Both the position numbers and the translations under genes were made by a program. A DNA stretch of 64,000 nt from Ilyonectria destructans (taxonomy: Eukaryota; Ascomycota; Sordariomycetes; Hypocreales; Nectriaceae). Below, in pieces: positions 22,431 through 33,667 of this stretch. How positions within the stretch are numbered: the stretch's first letter is position 1; every line of letters begins with the position of its first letter. The stretch spans positions 744,001 to 808,000 of the forward strand of contig JAHEWK010000015.1 in assembly GCA_020740775.1 (NCBI GenBank), given 5' to 3'. The notes beneath the pieces were generated by a model, which was not told where the DNA came from, made no database searches, and saw only the letters and a program-made list of their open reading frames with translations.

Positions 22431-23240
22431 ATGGAATCAAACCCGGAAATCGTCCAGCCAGAGGACTGGCTCAACCCCAACACGGCAGGCCGCGCGGTGC
22501 CCGTCTTCCTCATCCACGACGGCGGCGGCACGACCTTTGCCTACCACTGTCTAGACCCTCTCTCCCGCACGGTATACGGCATCCACAACCCAAACTACCG
22601 CAGCGGGGCGGTATTCGAGGCCGGTATTACTGAGATGGCAAGTTTGTACTCTGGGTTCATCAAGTCGGCTATTTCTGAGCCCGACTTTCCTTCCAACCGC
22701 AACCCAGATGGCAGCGTGGACATCCTCCTCGGCGGATGGAGCTTAGGCGGGCTATTGAGCCTCGAAATCTCGAGGCAGTTAGCGGAAGATTGCAGCTTGA
22801 GGATCATCGGCATCCTCATGATGGACAGCGTATGCCCCATCAAGAACCCAACAGAACCTCGTATCGCGCCGTCGAATCAATCCGAGGAGGGCAAGTCGAA
22901 GAACCAGATCCTCTCGGATCGTGCCATGACCGAGGCACGACGGATGCTTCAGACGTGGGATCTCCCGAGATGGGAGGGCAGCCTAGCCGGCCGCCGGCCG
23001 CGGATATCGATGCTGCGTGCCAAGTATCTTGTGCCTACGGAAGGCGAGGGCATCAGCAAAGTCGATGTGCACCGCTCCGCTAGAAGCTTGGGGTGGGATC
23101 GCTACGAGGAGGACCTGTTCGTCGACGTTGTGGATGTAGAGGGACATCACTTTAACATGTTTTCGTTTGATAGGATTCCGGCGATTACGGAGGAAATTAA
23201 GAAGTGCTTGGACGACTTGGAATTTCTGGCATCGATTTAA
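22431..23240 (+). CDS. Stand-alone thioesterase (alpha/beta-hydrolase)
   Basis: An intronless gene of 269 aa resembling the thioesterase domain found at the end of polyketide synthases and NRPSs, but here a separate protein. The oxyanion region reads VFLIHDGGGTT, the nucleophile elbow GGWSLGG (Ser about 104), an acidic residue sits in LMMDSVCP, and the catalytic His is in VEGHHFNMF. Such enzymes release or proof-read acyl chains bound to carrier proteins. No synthase is found in the window, so it may act on a distant cluster or on acyl-CoA thioesters. It has no signal peptide. The start ATG follows AAAAC. Confidence 0.88.
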   Translation: MESNPEIVQPEDWLNPNTAGRAVPVFLIHDGGGTTFAYHCLDPLSRTVYGIHNPNYRSGAVFEAGITEMASLYSGFIKSAISEPDFPSNRNPDGSVDILLGGWSLGGLLSLEISRQLAEDCSLRIIGILMMDSVCPIKNPTEPRIAPSNQSEEGKSKNQILSDRAMTEARRMLQTWDLPRWEGSLAGRRPRISMLRAKYLVPTEGEGISKVDVHRSARSLGWDRYEEDLFVDVVDVEGHHFNMFSFDRIPAITEEIKKCLDDLEFLASI

Positions 23241-24248
23241 TGAAGTAGCGGATAGCAAAACGCTAAGTTGATGATGGCGGGGTAGTTGGAGGGAGCATCA
23301 GCCGAATGCGTACCCTTGATGGTTCTTGATGCCATGATGTCAAGGCTCATGAAGAGAGTGTTAGATTTCGCCTGGGAGAAAATAATTCCTAGACTCTAGA
23401 TAGACGCAGTTTTAGATGAAGGCTTTGGTCCTAACATCGTTTCAGATCCCTACCGAGGAGCTCAGCCGTTAACAAAACCATAGCTATCAACCCTACCAAC
23501 CTACCTATCAGTTAAGTAATATGTAGGACTGCTCAGGTACTAAAACGACACGGTGTCAATCCTAAATCAACTATTGGGTACGCTAGATTCCGTTCATGCA
23601 GTCCACGACACTGGGATGGCACCAAGGTTGCGTCCGCTCAACTCAATTTATCCTGTCCAACAAGTCAGAATCCGATACACCATCCCATACTAGCTCGTCC
23701 CAAAACAAAAATGATGCGGAAATTGTATCCTTCATCTCTTGTGACTCACATGGCCTCGCTGGGAATATGTATTTGGTAAAAGACCCTCGGGTTAGTAATT
23801 GACTGGAGTCGGCAATACACAATCCGCACGATTGCAGCTAATTGCCCATGACCGTGGCTTATTTCCGGGCAGCGTTCGGTGGCTTCTGCGCCTGGGGCCG
23901 AAGCTGCAGCCAATGACAGGCGGCGAATTGTCATGCGGGGAGCTCTTCGGCGGGGAGTAGCAACCAGGTCACAGGGAAGATCACAGGGAAGGTGGGAAAT
24001 TTTGGCTCACGGCTAGCCGACATCGCTCGCGACCACCACCAAACATTTTTACAACTTCAATCCTCCCGCCAAAGAGTCATCCGACGGGCCCAGCACCGTA
24101 TCCAAGTCGACCACCGGGCACTGGCCACGAGGCGACTCTTTTCTACTATTTTTCCTCCCTCCCAAGGCCTCAATTGGCTCGGATTGGCTTCGCTTCTTCC
24201 GCCCTTGCTCCTCGTCGACTTCCCCTCCGTCGCCGCCACACCGTCACC
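23241..24248. other. Intergenic region upstream of dihydroxy-acid dehydratase
   Basis: About 1 kb with the 3' flank of the thioesterase gene and the promoter of the dehydratase gene. The last 200 bp are CT-rich, typical of strong fungal promoters. No ORF is supported. Confidence 0.45.
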
Positions 24249-26155
24249 ATGCTCGCCAGGTCGCTGCAGATGCGGTCAAGGGCCCTCGGCGCCTTGAGCA
24301 CCGCCAAGCTCTCTCCCGCGAGAAGCCATGCGTAAGTCGGATATTTCTATCATCGCCATCATATTTTATAAATACACAACCGCGACAATGTTCGACAATG
24401 CCCGTGCTGACTCCCTCGCTTCCCCACAGTCGCCTTCTCTCCACCTCCGCCGCTCGCGCCGCCGATGATCAGCTCAACAAGATCTCGGCCAACATCACCC
24501 AGCCCAAGTCCCAGGGTGCCTCCCAGGCCATGCTCTACGCCACCGGCCTGAGCGAGTCCGACATGAACAAGGCTCAGGTCGGTATCTCGTCCGTCTGGTA
24601 CGAGGGCAACCCTTGCAATATGCACTTGATGGATCTCTCCAAGGTCGTCAAGGAGTCCGTTGCCAAGGCCGGTCTTATCCCCTACCGCTTCAACACCATT
24701 GGTGTTAGTGACGGTATTTCCATGGGTACCACTGGTATGCGATACTCCCTCCAGAGCCGAGAGATCATCGCCGACAGTATCGAGACTGTCATGAACGGCC
24801 AATGGTACGACGGCAACATTAGCTTGCCTGGTTGCGACAAGAACATGCCCGGTGTTGCCATTGCAATGGGCCGTGTCAACCGACCAAGCATTATGGTCTA
24901 CGGTGGTACCATCAAGCCCGGTTGCACCAAGGCCGGCGAGTCCATTGACATTGTCTCCGCTTTCCAGGCTTACGGCCAGTACATCACTGGTGAGATCACC
25001 GAGGAGGAGCGCTTCGACGTCATCCGAAATGCCTGCCCCGGTAGTGGTGCTTGCGGTGGCATGTACACCGCCAACACCATGGCCACTGCCATCGAGACTC
25101 TGGGTCTTACCCTCCCCGGCAGCAGTAGCAGCCCTGCTGAGGACCCCTCCAAGCTCGCCGAGTGTGAGAAGGTTGGCCCCGCCATCCGTAACATCCTCAA
25201 GGAGGATATCCGCCCCCGCGATATCATGACTCGCCAGGCTTTTGAGAACGCCATGATCGTCACCACTATCCTCGGTGGCAGCACCAACGCCGTTCTTCAC
25301 CTTATCGCCATTGCCCACTCCGTCGGCATCAAGCTCGAGATTGAGGACTTCCAGAAGGTTTCCGACCGCATTCCCTTCCTTGCTGACCTGAAGCCCTCTG
25401 GAAAGTGGGTCATGGCCGATATGCACAAGATTGGTGGCACTCCTTCCCTGCTCAAGTTCCTCCTCAAGGAGGGTATCATCGACGGCTCCGGTATGACTGT
25501 TACTGGAAAGACCATGAAGGAGAACGTTGAGAACGTCCCCGACTTCCCCTCTGACCAGACCATCATCCGACCATTCAGCAACCCCATCAAGCCTACCGGT
25601 CACATCCAGATTATGCGCGGAACCCTGGCTCCCGGTGGTTGCGTTGGTAAGATTACCGGCAAGGAGGGTCTGCGATTCCAGGGCAAGGCCCGCGTGTTCA
25701 ACGCCGAGAACGACTTCATTGCCAGCCTAGAGGCCGGTGAGATCAAGAAGGGCGAGAAGACTGTCGTCATCATCCGATACGATGGTCCCAAGGGTGGCCC
25801 CGGTATGCCCGAGATGCTTAAGCCCTCATCCGCCATCATGGGTGCCGGTCTTGGCAAGGACGTCGCCCTCCTTACTGACGGCCGATTTTCCGGTGGTTCT
25901 CACGGTTTCATTATCGGACACATCGTCCCTGAGGCCATGGAGGGTGGTCCCATTGCCCTCGTCGAGGATGGTGACACCATTACCATCGATGCTGAGAAGG
26001 CCATCATCGACCTCGAGATCCCCGAGGCAGAGATGAACCGCCGCCGAGACGCATGGACACCCCCTGTCCCTCGCTACACCAGGGGTACTCTGAAGAAGTA
26101 CGCCTCCCTCGTGAGCAATGCCAGTCAGGGTTGTGTTACCGACGGTGCGCTATAA
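24249..26155 (+). CDS. ILV3: Dihydroxy-acid dehydratase, mitochondrial
   Basis: Two exons (24249-24331 and 24430-26155) encode 602 aa. The enzyme converts 2,3-dihydroxy-3-methyl acids to 2-oxo acids in valine, isoleucine and leucine synthesis, using an iron-sulfur cluster in the mitochondrial matrix. Exon 1 encodes a presequence ([20 protein letters not shown]). Three Cys motifs expected to hold the cluster are [19 protein letters not shown] and [15 protein letters not shown]. The C-terminal [19 protein letters not shown] is characteristic. Codon use is strongly biased to C-ending codons, as in highly expressed genes. Copies of this enzyme sometimes serve as self-resistance genes beside a terpene cluster, but nothing of that kind is present here, so I read it as the housekeeping copy. 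Confidence 0.96.
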
Positions 26156-26979
26156 CGGGCGTGCGGCCCATTTCCTTGGCGTCTGTAACTATTCCTAGTA
26201 TTTTACCCGGTTCGGAAAAGGCGATTTTGAATACAATTTTTTTCTATCTGAAGACATTTGGTTGCCACTGACGTGAATTATTACTCTCTGAAGTACAAGA
26301 AATCCATCCAGCTCACGCTCACGGGCCACGACTGGAAACCACCGATCAAAGTGGTATTACAGTACCAGGACTGGTATGGTAGGAGTTGGGGTAGTAGTTG
26401 TAGCAGCCCGCGGTAGTTGGTACGTAGTAGGATTTGCACACAACTTAGAATATCTACGCTTCAAATTATGCTTCGAATAATGTAATAGGCAGGCCCCAAC
26501 CTTGCTACCAAAACTTACAAAAATGTCTAGCTCACCCAGGCACTATGAGATCCAAGAGCTAACGCGGCAAATCCTACCCCGTTTTGCTGAGTTGCGGGGT
26601 TGAGCGCGTCACTTGAGTCATGGTCATGTTTCCTCCTATTCTCAGTCGTCATTCATTATCGCGAGGGCACCAACCAGCACCACACTAGAACCCCCCCGAA
26701 AAGGCTCACATGAGCCATAATCTCAAGTATTTAGTGGCGCAGAAACGAAAGAGTTGGTATCAAGAACAAATTCCCGGTTCCACGGGCGGTCATGGCTATC
26801 TCAGGGGTTGTTACAAAAAAAAAAAGTCCCTCCAAATGGCACCGTGCAATGCAATTCCAATCCAGCCCCGGGGAAACAAGCGCGATCCTCTCCTCCTGGA
26901 GCAGAATCTAAACTGGCCGTCACGAAAACATACACATTAAAAGAGTTTTCCATCACTGAACCGACTGACCTTGCAGCAA
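26156..26979. other. Intergenic region between convergent genes
   Basis: This holds the 3' flanks of the dehydratase and acyltransferase genes. There is an 11-base A run at 26815-26825. No gene is supported. Confidence 0.45.
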
Positions 26980-28013
26980 TCAGGCCTTTTTCCCTTTCAG
27001 GACATCCACGAAGGTGGCCTTATCCTTCATCGTGAGTCCAACCCGCTTGACTCGGCCAAGCCTAGCAAGGGCTTCGCCTATGCGATCCAGAACCTTCTTC
27101 TCATCTCCTGAAACGGTAGCGCCAGCGTCGTTGCGGTTCCTCAACTCAGAGTGGTCGCTCGTCGAGACCCCATTGGTCTTAGCAGTGGTAGAATTCATCT
27201 GGCCCTCTGCGACGCGAACACGGATGCAGGTTGTCGGTCGGGACAGCAAGTTCCAGAAGAACGTGAGCCACCTGCCAGGGATGGGAGTGGTGACATCGGG
27301 AGGGGTATACCGGATGCTAACCGGGAAGATGTGGATGTCAGATGGACACTGGAGGACGCTAGGGCTGAAGGGCAGAATAGCCTTGCCGTTGGTGGTACCG
27401 CACTCGGGGAAGACAGCAATGACTCGGTTCGGATATTCGGCGAGCAGGTCGTTGACCTCGACGAGCTTGGCGCTGCGCGGGGGAGCGGTGCGCACCGGCG
27501 ACAGGGCCATGATGACGGCGCTCAGCAGGCCAATGCGCTGGACCTTGCGGGTGTCGGGGTATGAGATGGTGAAGATGGGATCGAAGATGGCGGCCAGGTA
27601 GACGGCATCAATGGGGCTCGTGAAGTTGACGGCGATGACGGAGCCTGGATGCGGGAAGCGCTCACGAGGCTGGTCGGCCAGGGTGCCACGCTTGACACCG
27701 TCGAGCTGGAGGTCAACCCACCATATGCCCGGGATAGCCATCATGCCCCAGAGGGCGACCTTGCGGAAGATGACTGGCAAGGGCAGGAAGTGGAAAAAGA
27801 GGAAGTATCCCAGAGCATAGGTGAGGAAGAAGGGCAGGCGGAAGAGGAAGATGAACCCGTGGGTGAAGGTCGAGACGATGGAGAGGGGCGTTGCGACGGG
27901 GAGGAAGGGCGCAATGCCCGTAGCTGCGGGAAGAAGACAAGGTCAGCGCATTGCGTACAAGACAGAAAGGATTGTATGGTACCTCTGTCACGGAACTGGC
28001 TATACTTTTCCAT
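26980..28013 (-). CDS. Lysophosphatidic acid acyltransferase-like protein (Loa1/Vps66 type)
   Basis: Two exons (28013-27983 and 27923-26980) encode 324 aa. The N-terminal region is strongly hydrophobic (FIFLFRLPFFLTYALGYFLF), consistent with an ER or lipid-droplet membrane protein. Acyltransferase-family blocks follow: VIAVNFTSPIDAVYLAA at the place of motif I and VIAVFPECGTTNGKAILPFS at motif III. The usual HX4D of motif I is not present: Phe stands where His is expected while the Asp is kept. Because of the NxTSPID pattern I compare it with the yeast Loa1/Vps66 group, which acylates lysophosphatidic acid, but that assignment is inference. It is divergent from the kinesin gene. Confidence 0.82.
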
Positions 28014-28850
28014 GGTGGATGGCGGCGGGCGCAAAAAGTGTAGCGAGGGGGAGTGGGAGCTACAGCAATTGAAGTGGCGGCGGAGAGCTAGGGACAGCTT
28101 TTAGTAGCGAGACATGGAAAGAGACCAACGGAAGTGCCGGCTATCAAACACGCTCGCATGCAGCGAATGTTTCAGCTCGTGCGCGAGAGAAAGATAGCGA
28201 CGTTCGAGTCTATTCGCGCAGTGCAGGTTGTCATATCATGCGCTCGAGCCCTGATGACATGTGAATGTGTGAAGCTGGATGCAAGAACAAGTGCGCCAGT
28301 CCAACAAGCGGCCCCCACGTTGACGTTGACGTTGACGTTTCTTTTGGCGGGGACGTGCGGACGGGAACTGACTCAGCGGCTGGCTTCGGTTTTAAGCCAC
28401 AGGTGGTTCACTCGCCACACCTCTGTCGCCATATTGCCCCGGCAACGCATGCACCAGCCCCATCGCCCCGATAAACAAACGCCGTGCATCGCCAATCTCA
28501 GCTACCGACTCGTTCCGGGCTAGGCCAGGCTCCGCATCCAACCAACCCGCCGCCCAGAATAATAGTTGCCGGGCCGTGTCCGTGTCAGAGACGTCGTGTG
28601 TGCCTCTTCGACCTTCAACACGCATTCACCCACCACAAGTCGTCGAGGCGGAGCGCTGCTCCTTATACTACTTCCCATCGCCCTTGTTCCCGTGTTTTTG
28701 CTGCGCGCGCGCATCCGCAACCTCTTCCATATGGATACTGCAGAGAACCCGGTTCGTGGTCCCCCGTTGTCGTCGTCGGAGGGGTTCCTCCACATGTGGT
28801 GAAGGCCTGGCTGACCTCTTTTGTTGATCAAGATATTCCGAGCCTCCAAG
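28014..28850. promoter_or_regulatory. Divergent upstream region (acyltransferase / kinesin)
   Basis: This holds the promoters of two divergent genes and includes a short run of TGACGT-type repeats, listed separately. Several open frames exist on both strands but none has domain or splice support. Confidence 0.5.
28317..28340. promoter_or_regulatory. Tandem ACGTTG repeats containing TGACGT
   Basis: Four copies of a 6-bp unit (ACGTTG three times, then ACGTTT) give three overlapping TGACGT sequences, the half-site of CREB/ATF-type bZIP factors. They lie about 300 bp before the acyltransferase start and 510 bp before the kinesin start. Function is inferred. Confidence 0.45.
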
Positions 28851-31800
28851 ATGAGCCGACTGCCCGCGCCGTCGACGCAGATAGGGGGAGGACTCTCGGA
28901 ATGGAGCGAGTCGCAACACAACGCCCGTATCCAATCCTCTGTCCCCGCGCCGACGTCGTGGAAGGGCCTCAAGCGCGAGATTCCTCAGCCCGGTACGTTT
29001 TTCTGCAGCGTCCCTCCGGCGTTGTGCCCTCATGCGTCACTCTTGCTGACCGCCAGTCGCATCGTCAACAGCCGCCCAGTCCGAAGCCAAGCGCAAACCA
29101 CTCGCCGACCGCGCACTCGAATACCCAGTCAAGCCGTCACTCGCAACTGCCGCTCCTGCAGCTCGATCAGCGGTCAAGGGCCAGACTTTAACAGGCATAT
29201 CCGGTGTAAGTTGACCAGTTCTTTCCTATGTGTCGATTATGCCATGGCGCCAGCCCGCATCAGCCCATTCTCGCTGTGGTGCCAGTTTCAGCCCTGTCGC
29301 AACTAGCCGCCTACATCGGTCGACGCATCCTCAACCACCTCTATAACTTTTCCCTACCGGCGGTAATTTGGATCTTCTCTTTTGTGCATTACATGTTGGA
29401 AGCGACTTGATTTTCTACGCCGGTTGTTGAAGGTGGTTGCTGGACACGATCACGCCATGGGATCATTTGGGATCAACTCACAACAGACCCCATCACCGTC
29501 GGGGTCTCGTTTACGACGAATTAGTTCCGCTTCTGCGTTGCTCAAGACAAATCCATATGGAGATGTCAGACCACTCTTTGGGAGGCTGCACGACTTCCGC
29601 TTCGGCTTCCAGAAGCGTGAAGACGACAGCCGCTTCCGACTCCTTTTTGGCAACGGAGTCCCTCCACGAGATCCTCAACGGCACGCGACCATGCCAATCA
29701 GGCTGAACGACAACGACGGGCCACTGCTTGTACTTGCTTTAATTTCACGGCTGCCATTCGAACCAGCACTGACTTCATACTCTTGTAGCTCAAACAACCC
29801 ACATCATTCCAATCACGCCAGCTATCGACCACTTCCACATCCTCGAGCAGCAGCTTCGCTAAAAGCGTTGGCCCCGGCCGACTTCCTCCCGTCGATCGTC
29901 CCCAGACCTCTAGACAGAATGGCCGACCCGCTCACGTCAGATCAAAGAGCCAGGCTCCAAGGCCTCGGACCGCCCACGGCATTCGTGAGCGCGAAGAGGA
30001 ACGATTTGAAGCAGCACCCACCGGTAATGGTACGACTCTCAAACAACACCTCACCACCCGAGTTTTCGCCCCCCTCCGCAAAATCAGAATGGTTCAGTCA
30101 ACCTCTACATTGTCGTCCCACAGAGATAGTTCTCTGACCACGAGATTCCACCAACTGAGTCTCGAGGATGGCGGCACGCTACTCAATGGGAATCAAGCGA
30201 TGCCCCAACCACCCACGCGCCAAGCCTTACAATCTTCGGTCGCTTCCCAGCTTTCCAATATTACCGTTACACGCCCTGGCAGAGATAAACCGAACGGGAA
30301 GCCTTGCTCGACTGCCCCTCCGGCTGAATCTGAAGAGACCTAGGCGGTCCCTCCAAAGACACCGAGCGGCAAGCAGTTGCGGCGCAAGCTTGACCAGTTT
30401 GAGGAGTCTCTGTCATTATCCCCTCTCAAGAGTTTCAAATCTCCTCCAAAATCCGTTTCTCCTTGCAAGCTATATTTGAACAAAGATTCTAACCTCACTT
30501 CGTATCTAGCCTGGGATGTTGACGGACGCGTTGGCGACATGGAGTCGCAGTTTAAGGAGTTGAAGGAGATGGTCAACACTACACTCGGTGAGAGGAAAAG
30601 CCACGAAGACGCTCTTGGACTAGCCAAGACACGAGGTAAGTATTCCAAAAATTGTGTCGAGGATGTCGACTAATTCTTCACAGTCAAAGAGTTGGAAAAC
30701 GACAGGGAAAAGCTGGAAATGCGAAATGAATCCCTCAAAGATGACCTCGATACAGCAAGGGAGGAGGGACGACAAATCAGGCACGAAGTGGAAAAGCAAA
30801 AGTGGGATCACACTCGACAGATGGATGATCTCGAACGGAAACACCGAGAAGCGCTGGACGACCTATCTCAACAACACCGATCAGCCGTAGATGGGCTAAG
30901 CCGAGAGCTGGAGCGTCTAAAGGAACAGGAAGCGAGAGAGCACGAGCAGCGTGTCGAGGGCCTCACTCGCCATTACCAGCAAGAGATTGAAGCCGAGCGG
31001 CAAAAGAAGGATCGAGAGATCCAGGAATTGAGGACTCGAATGGGCAATGAGCACCAAGACATGGGTGTGTCCATGCAACGGAAGGATCGGGAGCTCCAAG
31101 AAGTCAAGTCACATCTCGAAGGCATCCGAGGGGACCTCGAGAGGGAGCGAGCACTCAAGGGGAGTCTGCAAACCAACATTGCCGAGCTTTCTGCAGCCAA
31201 CACCACCCTGGAGGCCAAGATTAACTCTCTCCGATCACATGTCGAGTTCCTGGAGTCCGACAATAAGGCACAGTCAGATTCGTTTTCCAACATGGAATCC
31301 CGACTACAAGAAGCCCTCCGGGCTGCCGAACTCGCGCAAGAGAAGCTCATCAAGGAGGAGACGGAACGACGAGTTCTCTTCAACAAGTACCAGGAGCTCA
31401 AGGGCAACATCCGAGTCATGTGCCGAGTACGACCTGCACTAGGCAACGGTGAGGGTGAGGAGGCCAACATGTCTTTCCCTGATGAGAAGACCTCGTCCGA
31501 GATTGTTCTTGCTGGACCCGAGGAGAGGAGCAGCTTGGGCAACGTGACACGGAAGAACTACCCTTTCGAGTTTGACCGGGTGTTTATTCCCGGCACCCAG
31601 AACGACGAGATCTTTGGCGAGATCTCACAGTTAGTACAGAGCGCCCTCGACGGTTACAACGTGTGCATCTTCTGCTACGGCCAAACCGGATCTGGAAAGA
31701 CTCACACCATGTCATCGCCGGATGGAATGATTCCTCGGGCTACCCACATGATCTACGACACCATCACTAAGCTCAAGGAGAAGTCTTGGGAATACACCAT

Positions 31801-32514
31801 GGAGGGCTCATTCGTGGAGGTTTACAATGAGGATCTGAACGACCTCCTCACACCCAATGACCGTACACCAGAGAATCGGTCCAGGAAGCTCGAGATTCGA
31901 CACGATGAGTCACGCAAGCAGACAGTCATCCTCAACTGTAAGTCGGTACAGTTCGACAGCCCATCTAGTGTGGAAATGATGCTGGAGGAGGCACAGAACA
32001 ACCGATCAGTTGCGGCCACCAAGGCCAACGAGCGGTCGTCACGATCTCACAGCGTCTTTATCCTCAAGCTAGTGGGTGAGAATTTCGCAACCGGCGAGCG
32101 GTGTGAGGGCACTCTCAACTTGGTTGATCTTGCGGGATCGGAGCGCCTCAAGCACTCGCAGGCCGAGGGCGAGCGGATGAAGGAGACGCAGAACATCAAC
32201 AAGAGTCTGAGCTGCCTTGGCGATGTGATTGAAGCCCTGGGCCGAGGATCGGGCCATATTCCGTACCGCAACTCCAAGCTTACGCACCTACTACAGTACA
32301 GCTTGGGAGGAAACAGCAAGACTCTGATGTTTGTCATGGTGTCGCCGCTAGAGACGCACTTGAAGGAGACGTTGACGAGTCTTCGGTTCGCGACCAAGGT
32401 GCGTTTGATTCAACGGATTGGGTGAAGTAACTACGCTAACACTGCATGCTCTAGGTGCACAACACGCATATCGGCACGGCCAAGGCTACGAAGAAGATCA
32501 AGGGCGACTCTTAG
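28851..32514 (+). CDS. Kinesin-14 (C-terminal motor, Kar3/KlpA type)
   Basis: The model has six exons (28851-28992, 29057-29205, 29789-30265, 30344-30635, 30684-32398, 32455-32514), about 944 aa. The tail is Ser- and Pro-rich. A long coiled coil fills roughly residues 380-620. The motor is C-terminal, opening with the neck-like KGNIRVMCRVRPALG. Motifs are the P-loop GQTGSGKT, switch I NERSSRSHSVF, switch II LVDLAGSERL, and the end FATKVHNTHIGTAKATKK joined across the last intron. These are minus-end-directed motors of spindle and nuclear movement. The third exon/intron boundary is uncertain: the frame reaches a TAG at 30341-30343 and resumes in the same frame, so I infer a 78-bp intron with a weak donor (GTTACA at 30266). 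Intron 2 is unusually long (583 bp). Confidence 0.88.
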
Positions 32515-33667
32515 AACGGTGCCGGAGCCCCTGGCAAGATGCCGTCGGCCCAAGCTAAACGGAAGTCATGAGGGGAGAGCGATGAGCGGTGATGAAGAGT
32601 TTCTGGGAGCTGCAACGTCAAGCCGGATTTGGTTGCGGGCGGGATCGAAGGGTTGAAAAATTGGGATACCTACTCAGGCTAACGGGCCTAAGGCGGCATG
32701 AGGCATGTTTCTCTGGCGGGAGTTGGTATATGTGGCTTGAATGCTGTTGAATGCTGTTGTTGATGCTCGTCACTTTTGCAGGCGAATGGGTTGGTTGGTT
32801 CTGGACAGGACCAGGGATGGGTGGATTCAATTGGGTTAATAAACCCCACGTTGTCGATTTGTTTTGGAGTTTTGTATATCGATATGGAAATGGCTACGAA
32901 GACGTTTCGATGAGATAGATTTATGAGTTGGTGTGCATGTTGATATCTGGTGATTTGAATGTGATGCGGATCGGTTGATGAGCGTGCTACCCTACTGTCA
33001 GCCACTCCAAGCCCTGGACCTTGGAGCCTTCAGCGCTTGAACTGTGCCGTACATACTGTATGGGATTGGCGAGCCAATGGCGGGGCTTCCTTGCGGGCGA
33101 CTACGCCAGAGACCCACTTGTCTCCTTTGACGCATTGAAAGGCGATTCAGCTGAGGCCTGGTGGCTGTTGGTTGTTTGTCGATAGCGATTCTCCAACTTC
33201 ACATCATTCACATCACATTTACGCATCATCACGTCGGAAGCTCTGGGACGCAAAGAGACAGAACACACGTTGGATTCGGGTTGGGTGCTCTTGCGTGCTG
33301 TTCTGGTATCTTGCCGAGGGCTGGTTCCCTCTATCGACTGCAGCACGAGCGACACATCATCCGGCATCATTCTCGCCAGCGCGCATAACGGAGTGTCTCA
33401 TTCCCTTGATCTCAATCCAGACCACCAGACGCCAGAGGGGTGCATATTTACTACACCCTTGGAGTTGCATTCTTCCCTTGCTTGGTTCCCGGCCCATGAT
33501 CCCATCCCTACAGCCATTCCACCAGGACGCTGCAGTACTTGGCTAAGCCTTCGACTTACCTTGCCTACGACATACACTTCCAAAAGTACCTGAGTTGGTG
33601 ATTAACGCCTTTGGCTATCCTGCTCAGATTCACCCCCACACCCTCAACTTCCCTGCCTCCCTCCACC
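32515..33667. other. Intergenic region
   Basis: This holds the 3' flank of the kinesin gene and the upstream region of the next gene. The last 100 bp are CT-rich. No gene or repeat is supported. Confidence 0.4.

Noticed and set aside
24359..25603. A 414-codon open frame antisense to dihydroxy-acid dehydratase
   Set aside because: It mirrors the biased codon use of the real gene, has no domain, and is rich in Gly, Val, Asp and Leu as expected of an antisense shadow.
24249..26155. Dihydroxy-acid dehydratase as a self-resistance gene of a biosynthetic cluster
   Set aside because: No terpene cyclase or other core enzyme is in the window, and it has a normal mitochondrial presequence and high-expression codon use.
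29382..30137. A 251-codon frame overlapping kinesin intron 2 and exon 3
   Set aside because: It is out of frame with the kinesin exon, has no domain, and its first part lies in the intron.
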